Source: VAZQ01 sp963739175 (GTDB lineage: Bacteria > Pseudomonadota > Alphaproteobacteria > Rhizobiales > Xanthobacteraceae). Taken from it: a DNA stretch of 64,000 nt. The notes under the pieces were generated by a model. The model did no database searches. It saw nothing but the letters and a program-made list of their open reading frames with translations, and was not told where the DNA came from. The translations under genes and the position numbers were made by a program. Below, in pieces: positions 45,812 to 54,333 of the stretch. Numbering within the stretch: position 1 is the stretch's first letter; each line of letters starts with the position of its first letter. Location: assembly GCA_963739175.1 (NCBI GenBank), contig CAVTZH010000009.1, forward strand, positions 682,001 through 746,000, read 5' to 3'.

Positions 45812-46618
45812 ATGACCACCACACAGGCAACAACACGAAAAACCGGCCTCACGCCGCAAGCGAACGACATGCGGGCGCTGGAGGCCGCCGCGGCGACGCG
45901 GATGCTGGTCGCCGAGCGCATCCTCGACTACAGCGGCCACGTCTCGATCCGCATCCCGGGCCAGGACGCCTTCGTGATCCAGATCGGCTCGAATTCGCGC
46001 GCCGAGGTCGAGCCGGCGTCGATGCTGGTCGTGGACTACGACGGCAACGTGCTGGAAGGCGACGGCCAGCCGCCGAGCGAAATCCCGATCCATATCGAAA
46101 TCCTGAAAGCGCGGCCGGACGTGCAGGCGGTGCTGCACTCCCACATGGAACTGGCGATCGCCTTCACCATGATGGAGGGCGTGAGCCTGGTGCCGATGCG
46201 GGCGCGCGCCTCGCGCTGGAAGAGCGGAATCCCGACCGATCCCGATCCGAGCCACATCAAGACCACGGAGCAGGGCCGCGCGCTCGCGAAGACGCTCGGG
46301 CCGCATCATGCGGTGCTGATGCGCGCGCACGGGCTGACGCTGGTGGCGGAATCGGCGCAGGCGCTGTTCATCGACGCCGTGCACTTCAAGGAGAACGCGA
46401 CCGCGCAGATGCAGGCGCTGCAGGCCGGCGCCAAGCCGCTGCCGCTGACCGACGCCGAGATCGAGCAGATCGAGAAGATGGAGATGCGCGACTGGCACAT
46501 CAAAAAGCTCTGGAATTACTACGTCCGCAAGGGCCTGAACGAAGGCGTGCTGCCGCAGGAATGGAGCGAGCCGCTGATTCCAAGCCGTGAGATGTTGACG
46601 CGCGACCACACCCATTGA
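45812..46618 (+). CDS. Class II aldolase/adducin family protein
   Basis: A 268-residue zinc-dependent aldolase or decarboxylase-fold protein of the fuculose/ribulose-phosphate aldolase family. Metal ligands are visible in VLHSHMELAIAFTMM (H-x-H) and in VLMRAHGLTLVAESAQALFI. The N-terminal GHVSIRIPGQDAFVIQIG is the usual substrate-side strand. The ATG at 45812 with GGAG upstream is preferred over an ATG 33 bases earlier. The GlcG-like gene follows 45 bases downstream, suggesting co-transcription. Confidence 0.91.
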   Translation: MTTTQATTRKTGLTPQANDMRALEAAAATRMLVAERILDYSGHVSIRIPGQDAFVIQIGSNSRAEVEPASMLVVDYDGNVLEGDGQPPSEIPIHIEILKARPDVQAVLHSHMELAIAFTMMEGVSLVPMRARASRWKSGIPTDPDPSHIKTTEQGRALAKTLGPHHAVLMRAHGLTLVAESAQALFIDAVHFKENATAQMQALQAGAKPLPLTDAEIEQIEKMEMRDWHIKKLWNYYVRKGLNEGVLPQEWSEPLIPSREMLTRDHTH

Positions 46619-46663
46619 CGGTTGCCTTTCAGCAAATCGATCACGAGGCGGTATAGGACCATC

Positions 46664-47179
46664 ATGCGAGCGCTCAGCCTGGCCGAGGCCAACAAGATCA
46701 TCGAAGGCACGTTCAAGTCCGCCAGGAAGCGCAAGGCCTATGCGCTGGCGGCGTGCGTGCTCGACGCCGGCGGCCGCGTGAAGGCGTTTCAGAAGCAGGA
46801 CGGCGCTTCGCTGATGCGGTTCGAGATCGCCTACGGCAAAGCGTTCGGCGCGCTCTCGCTCAACCGCTCGTCGCGGCAGGTGCTGCAAAAATTCCGCGAC
46901 AAGCCGTACTTCATGAGCGACTTGCATGAGCTCGCCGACGGTCCGTTGTTCATGGAAGGTGGCGGCCAGCTGATCCGCGATCCGTCGGGCGAGATCGTCG
47001 GTGCGCTGGGCGTGACCGGCGACGTCAACGAGGTCGACGACCTCTGCGCGATCGACGGCATCCATGCCGGTGGCTTCCGCGCCGACGCCGATTTCGACGC
47101 CAAGGCGGCGAAGCGGCTCAACATCAAGGTCGACCCGCCGCTCAAGGACCCGCGCAAGATTTCGGGCAAGGCGAAGTAG
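46664..47179 (+). CDS. GlcG/HbpS family protein
   Basis: A 171-residue protein of the DUF336 family (GlcG, HbpS, PduO C-domain). It starts MRALSLAEANKIIEGTFKSA and carries ALAACVLDAGGRVKAFQKQD, then GGGQLIRDPSGEIVGALGVT, the common core. Some members bind heme or corrinoid; most have no proven role and sit beside glycolate or small-molecule catabolic genes. Here it follows a class II aldolase in the same direction. GIHAGGFRADADFDAKAAKR near the end is typical of the rhizobial subgroup. Confidence 0.86.
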   Translation: MRALSLAEANKIIEGTFKSARKRKAYALAACVLDAGGRVKAFQKQDGASLMRFEIAYGKAFGALSLNRSSRQVLQKFRDKPYFMSDLHELADGPLFMEGGGQLIRDPSGEIVGALGVTGDVNEVDDLCAIDGIHAGGFRADADFDAKAAKRLNIKVDPPLKDPRKISGKAK

Positions 47180-47416
47180 TGGCCGTGCATCTGCCGCCGC
47201 GTGGAACACGTATTCTTTGCGAGCGGCTGCCCCAACTCTGCCTTTCCCGGCTCCTAGGGTGGCCGCTTCTGGGGCTGTCGTGACGGGAACCGGGCGCGCA
47301 CGCGGGGGGTTGCTCACGCGTTAACCGTGATACTGTAGCCCGATTGAAAGGTTAATGCCGGTGGCGCTGTAATGGCCTCCAAGCCGCCGCGCTCTGCGCA
47401 TAGAGGAGGGGCTTCT

Positions 47417-47962
47417 ATGGGGACGTTCGGACGCCTCTCGCCGCCGGTCGCGGCGGTTGTTTCTGCGCTTGCGCTGGCGGGATGCGCCGGTACCAGCAGT
47501 TGGTTCGGTGGAAGCTCGCCGGATCCCGTGGTGGCGCAGCCGGAGGCAGTGCAGGAGATGCCGGCCACCATCCGCGCCTCCGAGATCGTCGGCCGCTGGG
47601 GCTACGCCGCCTTTCACCGGCAGGAGGACCGCGCGCGCACCGAAGCCGCCGCACGCGGCCAGTGCCGGCAAGCCGTCGTCATCAATCAAGGCCCAGGCGG
47701 CGGCGTGATGATGTATCTCGCCGACCAGTCCGAGCTGCAGGAACTGCGGCTTAAAGGCGCTCCCAACAATCGCAACTTCATCGGCCCGGCCGGCGAGCCT
47801 GCGGGCGGTCCGCAGGATCGTGAGATCGTGAACTTCGACGGCCGCGTGATGCTGCTCAAGTTCACCAATCCGGAAATCGACGGCCGCTACGGCACCGGCA
47901 TCTATGTGCGCTGCGCGCCGGCCGCCGGCGGTGTCGCGCAGACCAAGAAGAAGAAGCAATAG
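47417..47962 (+). CDS. Predicted lipoprotein, unknown function
   Basis: A 181-residue protein with a lipoprotein signal: VAAVVSALALAGC, cleaved before Cys22 (lipobox LAGC). A Ser/Pro/Val-rich linker leads to a folded part (IVGRWGYAAFHRQEDRARTE; AARGQCRQAVVINQGPGGGV; DQSELQELRLKGAPNNRNFI; FDGRVMLLKFTNPEIDGRYG) and a Lys-rich tail. GAGGAGGGG before the ATG fixes the start. I know no function; similar short lipoproteins are frequent in Bradyrhizobium relatives. Confidence 0.78.
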   Translation: MGTFGRLSPPVAAVVSALALAGCAGTSSWFGGSSPDPVVAQPEAVQEMPATIRASEIVGRWGYAAFHRQEDRARTEAAARGQCRQAVVINQGPGGGVMMYLADQSELQELRLKGAPNNRNFIGPAGEPAGGPQDREIVNFDGRVMLLKFTNPEIDGRYGTGIYVRCAPAAGGVAQTKKKKQ

Positions 47963-48041
47963 CGTTCTGCAATCCGGCGGCGCGCCTGCTGCGCGTTGCG
48001 ATGCCGTGCTAGGCTCGCGAGCCTCCACGCGATTCCAGAAA

Positions 48042-49283
48042 ATGCCCACCCTTCACACCGTCATCGCCGGACCCTGGCGCGCCGTGCTCGTGCTCGGCGT
48101 GACCCAGATCATCTGCTGGGGAACGCTGTTCTATCCGCCGGTGCTCACGGTCCCGCTGATGGCCGCCGAGCGCGGCTGGTCGCTGACCTTTGCGATGAGC
48201 GGCTTCTCGCTGGCGCTGCTCGCCGGCGGCATCGTCTCGCCCACGGTCGGCCGCCTGATCGACCGTTACGGCGGCCACCGCGTGATGCCGGTCGGCTCGC
48301 TCGTCGCCGCGCTCGGTCTCGTCGCGCTGGTGCATGCCGCGCATCCCGCCGCCTATCTCGCAGCCTGGATCCTCCTCGGCATCGCGATCGCGGCGTCGCT
48401 CTATGATCCGGCGTTCGCCACGCTCGGCCGCATCTTCGGCGCCCAGGCGCGCTCGCCGATCACGGTGCTCACGCTCGCCGGCGGCTTTGCCTCGACGGTG
48501 AGCTGGCCGGTGACCTACCTGTTGATTCAACATACCGGCTGGCGCGGCACTTACCTCGTCTACGCCGCGGTGCTGGCCTTGGTCGCAGCGCCGCTGCATG
48601 CGTTCGCATTGCCGCGCACGCGCGCCGAGCCGCCGGTGCCGACCACCGCGTCGGCGGCCGCTGCGGCCGCGCCGGTGCTGCCGGCGCACGGATGGGCGTT
48701 CATCATGGTTGCGACCGCGTTCGCCGCCTATGCCTTCGTGCCGTCCGGCCTGTCGGCACATCTGCTTGCGATCTTCGGACGCGCCGGGATCGACGCCGCG
48801 ACCGTGGTCGCGATCGGAACGCTGTTCGGCCCCGCGCAGGTCTTTGCGCGGATCTGCGAGCTCGCGTTCGCGCGCGGCGTCCACCCGCTGGTGGTGGCAA
48901 GGTTCGCGGTCGGCACCTTGCTGGCGGCGTTCGCGATGATGGCCTGGCTCGGAATATCGCCGCTGATCGCCGCGGCCTTCATGGTGATGTTCGGCACCGC
49001 GAACGGGTTGATCACCATTGCACGCGGCGCCGTCCCGCTGGTGCTGTTCGGTCCGGTCGGCTATGGCGCGACGATCGGGCGGATCGCCGGCCCTTGGCTG
49101 GTGATGCAGGCGATCGCGCCGTTGGTGCTCGCCTTCGTTATCGAGCGCACGTCTGATCCGGCCGCGCTGGCGCTCACCGCAAGTCTCGCGCTGGTGTCGT
49201 TCGTCTGCCTTATTGTGCTACGCGCGCCAAAACCCCCTCCCTTTCCCTCCCCCGCAAGCGGGGGAGGGAAAGGTGGGGGCTAG
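48042..49283 (+). CDS. MFS transporter
   Basis: Major facilitator protein of 413 residues with about 12 helices. The loop 2-3 motif is seen as GRLIDRYGGHRVMPVG, and GWSLTFAMSGFSLALLAGGI, then ILLGIAIAASLYDPAFATLG are characteristic of the OFA/monocarboxylate-type MFS carriers. A His-less Ala/Pro loop splits the two halves. The last residues (PPPFPSPASGGGKGGG) are coded by a palindromic repeat rather than by family sequence. The gene converges on and overlaps the CheZ-like gene by 4 bases. Confidence 0.88.
   Translation: MPTLHTVIAGPWRAVLVLGVTQIICWGTLFYPPVLTVPLMAAERGWSLTFAMSGFSLALLAGGIVSPTVGRLIDRYGGHRVMPVGSLVAALGLVALVHAAHPAAYLAAWILLGIAIAASLYDPAFATLGRIFGAQARSPITVLTLAGGFASTVSWPVTYLLIQHTGWRGTYLVYAAVLALVAAPLHAFALPRTRAEPPVPTTASAAAAAAPVLPAHGWAFIMVATAFAAYAFVPSGLSAHLLAIFGRAGIDAATVVAIGTLFGPAQVFARICELAFARGVHPLVVARFAVGTLLAAFAMMAWLGISPLIAAAFMVMFGTANGLITIARGAVPLVLFGPVGYGATIGRIAGPWLVMQAIAPLVLAFVIERTSDPAALALTASLALVSFVCLIVLRAPKPPPFPSPASGGGKGGG
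49240..49273. repeat. Palindromic repeat at a convergent gene junction
   Basis: A 16-bp perfect stem (CCTTTCCCTCCCCCGC with its complement) with a 2-base AA loop. It lies within the last codons of the MFS gene, next to the end of the convergent CheZ-like gene, and could terminate both transcripts. Confidence 0.82.
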
Positions 49284-49999
49284 CCGGTCGCGAACATGGC
49301 GTCGACGTCGTCCTGCGAGGCGTGGCCGTCGTCGTCGTCGAGCTTCGGACCGTGCAACAGACCGCTACGGTCGAGCTGCGCCTCCGCCGCCACTGCATAG
49401 GACTTGAACGCCTCGATGCCGCCCCAGATCTCGATCATGTGCGCAATCCGCTCCTCGACGAACGTCAGGGTCGTGAGCACTTTGGCAATGCGCTGCCCGG
49501 TGAGATCCTGGAAATTGCAGGCTTCGAAGATGCGCAGCACATTGTCCTGGATGTCGAGCGCGAGCGATTTCTCCTGATCGCGCTTGAGGCTCGCCGACAA
49601 GGTGTTGGCCGCGTCTTCGATCTCCTCGGCGGCGCCCAGGATCTGCTGGGTCGCGCGTTCCGCACTTTCCACAACCGCGTCGAGCTCGCGCGTGACGCGC
49701 GCGGGCGCCGGCCCGAATGCGCTGGCGTGCAGCGCCGCAACCTCCTGCTTGGTGCGGGTGAGTGCGAGATGGATGGCGTCGGTATCGGATTTGAGCCGGC
49801 GCAGCTCATCGGCGCTGCAGGTCTCGATCTCCGTGCTCGGTTTCGTGCTGCGACGCTCGACAAGATCGTGCAGCGCCTTCAGTTCGGCGATGATCTCGTT
49901 GCGTTCGGCGGGTGAAATGCCGGCAGCATCGAGCATGCCGACGGTCGCCTTGACCGGCGTCGTCTGCTCGATGCGAAAGATCTTGCGCTGGACCGGCAT
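49280..49999 (-). CDS. CheZ-like chemotaxis phosphatase family protein
   Basis: Helical protein of 239 residues resembling CheZ, the phosphatase that removes phosphate from CheY. A long coiled region (LRRLKSDTDAIHLALTRTKQ; ATQQILGAAEEIEDAANTLS) is followed by the conserved active-site helix ACNFQDLTGQRIAKVLTTLT with the catalytic Gln. The C-terminal CheY-tethering peptide is present as SQDDVDAMFATG. The start MPVQRKIFRIEQ is preferred; an in-frame ATG 93 bases upstream lies in AT-rich promoter-like DNA. It would serve the flagellar system together with receptors such as the MCP at 2-3.6 kb. Confidence 0.85.
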   Translation of the reverse strand: MPVQRKIFRIEQTTPVKATVGMLDAAGISPAERNEIIAELKALHDLVERRSTKPSTEIETCSADELRRLKSDTDAIHLALTRTKQEVAALHASAFGPAPARVTRELDAVVESAERATQQILGAAEEIEDAANTLSASLKRDQEKSLALDIQDNVLRIFEACNFQDLTGQRIAKVLTTLTFVEERIAHMIEIWGGIEAFKSYAVAAEAQLDRSGLLHGPKLDDDDGHASQDDVDAMFATG

Positions 50000-50280
50000 C
50001 TTCTTGCGCGCCCCGTGGTGCGCCCACTCTAAGTGCGCGCGCTTAACGTCTGGTTCATCGCAATGCGCATGGAGAGACGATCGATTAACCATGGCGCATC
50101 GCGTTTTACTCAAAAGAAACTATAACTTGATGAACCAAGCGTTTCTTACTGCGTTAGTTAAAATTCCCGCGCCGATTTTTACCAAACAAACTCGGGTTGT
50201 GGATTAACTGTGGCGCATGCGCGGCCGCTTTGTGTGGCGGTCGAAGTGTTGGTCCCCAGTACAGAGTCCCCAACAAGAGT

Positions 50281-51064
50281 ATGCAAATGCAGCGTATCGC
50301 GTTCTCCACCTTCGTCACGACCTTCCTCGCGTTCAGTCCGGCCTTCGCCGGTCCGCTCAATCTCAATCCCCAAGGCCCGCCCGCGGCGACCTCGGCGCCG
50401 ACGGGCATTGGCTCGATCTTCGCAGTGCCGTCGGCGCCCGAGCCGGTGGCGCCGCGCATGAGCTACGCCGCCACCGAATCAAATTACGGCGGCGGCTTCT
50501 TCGAGATGCTGTTCCGCGGACCGGGTAGCGCGGCGCCGCAACCGCAGTACCAGCCGGAACCCGCTCTACGGCCGCTCCCACAGCAATCAGGACGTCGACG
50601 ATCCGCAATCGCGGCAGATCAATCCGCGCTTCCTGCGCCAGGAAGTGAACTACGACGGCCGCGAAGCCGCCGGCACCGTTGTCATCGACACCCGCGAGCG
50701 GATGCTCTACCTGGTGCAGGGCAACGGCCGCGCCATCCGCTACGGCATCGGCGTCGGCCGTCCCGGCTTCACCTGGGCCGGCTCACATTCGATCAGCAAC
50801 ATGCGCGAGTGGCCGGATTGGCGGCCGCCGGCGGAGATGCTGCGCCGGCAACCGCACCTTCCGCGTTACATGCGCGGCGGTCCCGACAATCCGCTCGGCG
50901 CGCGCGCGATGTATCTGGGCTCGACGCTCTATCGCATCCACGGCTCGAACGAGCCCTGGACCATCGGCACGCAGGTCTCCTCGGGCTGCATCCGGATGCG
51001 CAACGAAGACGTCATCGACCTCTACGGACGCGTGCGCGTCGGCACGCGGGTCGTCGTGATCTGA
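50281..51064 (+). CDS. L,D-transpeptidase (YkuD domain; one frameshift)
   Basis: Periplasmic enzyme that makes 3-3 cross-links in peptidoglycan or anchors proteins to it. A signal peptide (AFSTFVTTFLAFSPAFA) precedes a Pro-rich linker and the YkuD domain (AAGTVVIDTRERMLYLVQGN; AIRYGIGVGRPGFTWAGSHS), with the catalytic motif HGSNEPWTIGTQVSSGCIRM containing His, Ser and Cys. The frame breaks near 50566 in the linker; one base restores YGRSHSNQDVDDPQSRQINP and a 260-residue protein. A strong terminator follows. Of the type abundant in rhizobia, which depend on LD-linkages at the growth pole. Confidence 0.92.
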
Positions 51065-51086
51065 ACCGATCGACTGAACCAATGAG

Positions 51087-51115
51087 AAAGGCCGCCCGTC
51101 TTCGGGCGGCCTTTT
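51087..51115 (+). terminator. Rho-independent terminator of the L,D-transpeptidase gene
   Basis: Perfect 12-bp stem (AAAGGCCGCCCG with CGGGCGGCCTTT), TCTT loop, then TTGATTT. Confidence 0.94.
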
Positions 51116-51150
51116 GATTTCAGGATGGACGTGCGCGACGGGACGTTACG

Positions 51151-52020
51151 TCACTCGTCGCTGCTGTCGAAGTCGCCGCCATCATCAAGACTGCCGTCGT
51201 CGCTGTCGAAGTTGTCGTCTTCGACCTGCGTGTCGCCGTGGTCGGATTGGCCGCCGCTTGCGTCGTTGAACATGCCCTGGCCCTGGCCTTGCTGACCGAA
51301 CGGCCCCGAACCTGAGCGGCCGATATCGTCGAGGCCGGCCTGCCGCGCGAGGTCACCGCCGCCACCACCGCCACCGCTGCTGCCCCACGGCGAGCCGCCG
51401 CCACCGCCGCCATGCGCGTCGTCGGCGAGGGCCTGTCTGGATCCACCGCCGCCGCCGGTCATGCCCCGCATGCTATTCATCAGCAGCGAGCCGCCGATGG
51501 CGCCGACGGCGGCCGCCGCCGCGGTGCCGAGAAACGAGCCGCCACGGCTCGGCTCGGGCGGCGGAGGCATCTGGCCTTGCGGTGGGTAGCCCGGACCGCC
51601 CATGGGCTGGCCTTGATACGGGCCCGGTTGCGATCCTGGATACTGACCTGGTTGCTGACCTGGCCCGCCAAATTGCGGAGGCGCGCCCATCGGCGCATCG
51701 CCGGGCCGCACATTGGGCACGGAGCCGCGCGGCTCGTCCCGGCGGCCCCAGATGCTGTCGCGCATGTTGTCGAGGAAGCCGCCCTGGCGTTGCGCGTTGC
51801 CGGTCCCGAGCTGGCTTTCCAGCTCCTGAATGCGGGCATGGGCGCCCTTGAGCGCCTCGTCCTGCACCAGCGTGGTCTGCACCAGCGCATAGACGGCGTT
51901 GGGCGCCTGGGCCATCCCATCGCGGATCGCGCGCTCGGCGTCGGGATCGCGCGGGGCATCCTCAAGCGTGGCAAGGCGGTCGAAAAGCTCGGTGACGAGT
52001 TGGCGTTCAGCAGGGGTCAT
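51151..52020 (-). CDS. DUF2076 domain protein
   Basis: A 289-residue protein beginning MTPAERQLVTELFDRLATLE, the DUF2076 signature. Residues ~1-75 form helices, and a Gly/Pro/Gln-rich middle (GGPGQQPGQYPGSQPGPYQG) leads to a hydrophobic AAAAVGAIGGSLLMNSM segment, Gly runs and an acidic Asp/Ser tail (DDGSLDDGGDFDSSDE). The family is confined mainly to proteobacteria, is thought to be periplasmic or envelope associated, and has no proven role. GGGAGGA sits before the ATG. Confidence 0.85.
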   Translation of the reverse strand: MTPAERQLVTELFDRLATLEDAPRDPDAERAIRDGMAQAPNAVYALVQTTLVQDEALKGAHARIQELESQLGTGNAQRQGGFLDNMRDSIWGRRDEPRGSVPNVRPGDAPMGAPPQFGGPGQQPGQYPGSQPGPYQGQPMGGPGYPPQGQMPPPPEPSRGGSFLGTAAAAAVGAIGGSLLMNSMRGMTGGGGGSRQALADDAHGGGGGGSPWGSSGGGGGGGDLARQAGLDDIGRSGSGPFGQQGQGQGMFNDASGGQSDHGDTQVEDDNFDSDDGSLDDGGDFDSSDE

Positions 52021-52131
52021 ATCCGTATCCTCCCAGGACACTACTTCGGCCGCTATGTAAGCAGGCCGAATGGCAGGGGAATGACCCCGCCGGCAATTAT
52101 TTATTCGCCGGACCGTTGAACCTGCGGCGTA

Positions 52132-53022
52132 TTACGCAAGTGTAATGCCTTGGCTGGCCAATAGCTTCGGAAAAGTCTCACTGGAAAAATAGGCATATTC
52201 CTTCTCGCGCAGCGTGGTCAGCGGGTCGAGGCGCCGCAATTCCGCATCGACCGTGCCGGGATGGCACATGACCAGACCACCGTCCGGAAGCTCGTTGAGG
52301 AAATGCGGGAACAACGCCGCAAAGTCCGCGCTGTCGTTGAAAGCATAGGTGCCGGCGAAGGCGGTATTGGTGCGCACGTCCAGCGCCGCGGCACGCGCGC
52401 GGAATTTCTTGCTCAAGTGGTCGAGCAGGAGCCCCTTCGGATCGCCGATCCGTTTGGGGAGCGTGCCGGTGCGGCCGCACTGCCTGATCCAGGCAATCGG
52501 CGCCATCTTCCTCGCCACCGCGAACAGCGCGTCCCGCACTTGCGGAAAGATATGCACGTGCTGATGGCCGTCGATGAAATCCGGCGCGCGGCCGAACTCA
52601 TGCCCGAACATCCGGATCTGCGCGGCGACTTCCGCTTCCAACGCCTTGCGATCGAGCTGCCGCAGCCATGCGCGCACGAGCATCATGCGATAGGTGGGGA
52701 ACGCCTTGTTGACCAGCGGCGTGAAGCCCTGGGTCAGCGGCTGGAACGGTGCCGACAAGGTGAGATGCAGGCCGACCGCGACCCGCGCGCCGTGCACGCG
52801 CAGGGCGTTGAGGGAGGCCGCCTCGGAGCGATGGAAGGTCGGCGCCACCACCATGACCGAGGTCGCATTGATGCGGCCCTGTCCGACGAGATCGCGGATC
52901 GCGTGATTGACCGCGGGCGAGATGCCGTAGTCGTCGGCGCACAGCCAGATCTTGCGCGGCGCCGGCGACGACGCAACGATGCCAGTCCCATCCATTCGTT
53001 CAGACACGCCCGTCCCCGACAT
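52132..53022 (-). CDS. ChbG/HpnK family carbohydrate deacetylase
   Basis: A 296-residue metal-dependent deacetylase related to ChbG (chitooligosaccharide) and HpnK (hopanoid sugar). The metal site residues are in IWLCADDYGISPAVNHAIRD (Asp pair), VGLHLTLSAPFQPLTQ (His) and DFIDGHQHVHIFPQVRDALF (H-x-H). DGGLVMCHPGTVDAELRRLD near the end holds the acid/base His. It follows a glycosyltransferase gene by 10 bases on the same strand, so it probably deacetylates a lipid-linked amino sugar placed by that enzyme, as HpnI/HpnK or ArnC/ArnD pairs do. Confidence 0.88.
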   Translation of the reverse strand: MSGTGVSERMDGTGIVASSPAPRKIWLCADDYGISPAVNHAIRDLVGQGRINATSVMVVAPTFHRSEAASLNALRVHGARVAVGLHLTLSAPFQPLTQGFTPLVNKAFPTYRMMLVRAWLRQLDRKALEAEVAAQIRMFGHEFGRAPDFIDGHQHVHIFPQVRDALFAVARKMAPIAWIRQCGRTGTLPKRIGDPKGLLLDHLSKKFRARAAALDVRTNTAFAGTYAFNDSADFAALFPHFLNELPDGGLVMCHPGTVDAELRRLDPLTTLREKEYAYFSSETFPKLLASQGITLA

Positions 53023-53032
53023 CCTGCGTGCT

Positions 53033-54094
53033 TTATTCCGCCGCCGATCGCGCCGGCGGTTCTTTGGCCCGATCTGCGTCGTCGGCAGTCTTCAGGCTGT
53101 GCTCGGCCACGAAGTACACCGGCCGCGCTTTCAGCTCGGAGAGGATCTTGCCGATGTATTCGCCCATGATGCCGATCATGATCAGCTGCACGCCGCCGAT
53201 CACCATCAAGCCCACGACCACCGACGGATAGCCGGGCACCGATTGCCCGTATACGAAAGTCTCGATCAGGATTTGCGTTCCAAACACCAGCGCGGCGAAC
53301 GCGAGCAGCAATCCGAGCAGGCTGGCGATCCGCAGCGGCGCGACCGAGAACGACGTCAACCCTTCGATCGACAGGCCGATCAGCGAGAACGCATTCCAGG
53401 TGGTCTGGCCGTGGCTGCGCGCCGCCGGCTCGTAGTCGACGCGCAGCTGCCGGAAGCCGATCCAGCTCGCCAGGCCTTTGAAGAAGCGATTGCGCTCCGG
53501 CATCTGCTTGAGCGCGGCGGCGGCGCGCGGCGAGAGCAGGCGGAAATCGCCGGCATCTTCGGGAATCTTGTGGCGCGCGCCCCAGTTGAGCAGCGCGTAG
53601 AAGCCGTGCACCGACAGGCGGCGCAGGAACGGCTCGCTCTCGCGGTTGGCCTTGGCGGTGTAGACCACGTCGTAACCGTCATCGAGCCAGTGCCCGACCA
53701 GCCTCTCGACCAGCGTCGGCGGATGCTGGCCGTCGCCGTCCATGAACAGCACGGCGCCGAAGCGGGCGTGGTCGAGGCCGGCGAGCAGCGCGGCTTCCTT
53801 GCCGAAATTGCGCGAGAGCGAGACCACCTGCACGTCGAGCGCGTCGGCGGGGAGCCCGGCGGCGATGGCGAGGGTGTTGTCGCGGCTGCCGTCGTCGACA
53901 TAGACGACCTCGGCGGTCAGCCGCCAGCGCTGCTTCAGCCGCGCGGCGATTTCGCCGATCCGGGCATGCAAGGCGGCCAGGCCGCCGCCCTCGTTGAAGA
54001 CGGGGACGACGATCGACAGGCCAATTTCGTTGCGCCCGCGCGGTCGCATCGCTGTGGTGGGCGCGCTTGCTACGTTCGTGGTCGTGGCCGCCAT
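53033..54094 (-). CDS. Family 2 glycosyltransferase with C-terminal membrane helices (GtrB/ArnC type)
   Basis: A 353-residue enzyme that moves a sugar from a nucleotide donor to a polyprenyl phosphate or lipid. The GT-A domain has IGLSIVVPVFNEGGGLAALH, VVYVDDGSRDNTLAIAA and the D-x-D site in AVLFMDGDGQHPPTLVERL. Two C-terminal helices (LRIASLLGLLLAFAALVFGT; SVVVGLMVIGGVQLIMIGIM) and the GEYIGKILSELKARPVYFV end are standard for GtrB/DPM1-like enzymes. It is upstream of, and coupled to, the ChbG/HpnK-like deacetylase. Confidence 0.92.
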   Translation of the reverse strand: MAATTTNVASAPTTAMRPRGRNEIGLSIVVPVFNEGGGLAALHARIGEIAARLKQRWRLTAEVVYVDDGSRDNTLAIAAGLPADALDVQVVSLSRNFGKEAALLAGLDHARFGAVLFMDGDGQHPPTLVERLVGHWLDDGYDVVYTAKANRESEPFLRRLSVHGFYALLNWGARHKIPEDAGDFRLLSPRAAAALKQMPERNRFFKGLASWIGFRQLRVDYEPAARSHGQTTWNAFSLIGLSIEGLTSFSVAPLRIASLLGLLLAFAALVFGTQILIETFVYGQSVPGYPSVVVGLMVIGGVQLIMIGIMGEYIGKILSELKARPVYFVAEHSLKTADDADRAKEPPARSAAE

Positions 54095-54333
54095 CGGAGC
54101 CTTTCAAGCCTCGCAAGTCTCGCATCTATAGCGCAATCCGCGCCCGGCTGTCGCGAGACGCCCTGCCACATAATCATTGGGATCGTGAATGGTATTGGGC
54201 AGGGGCGGGGCTGCGGCACTATGGGCGGCCGCGGGGCGGATGAACGGATGTTTGGTTTGGGCTGGCTGGCCGGCTTGCGCCGGCTATGATGGCGGCTCCC
54301 AACGAGCAAAAACACGAAACGGGGAGTCCACGC

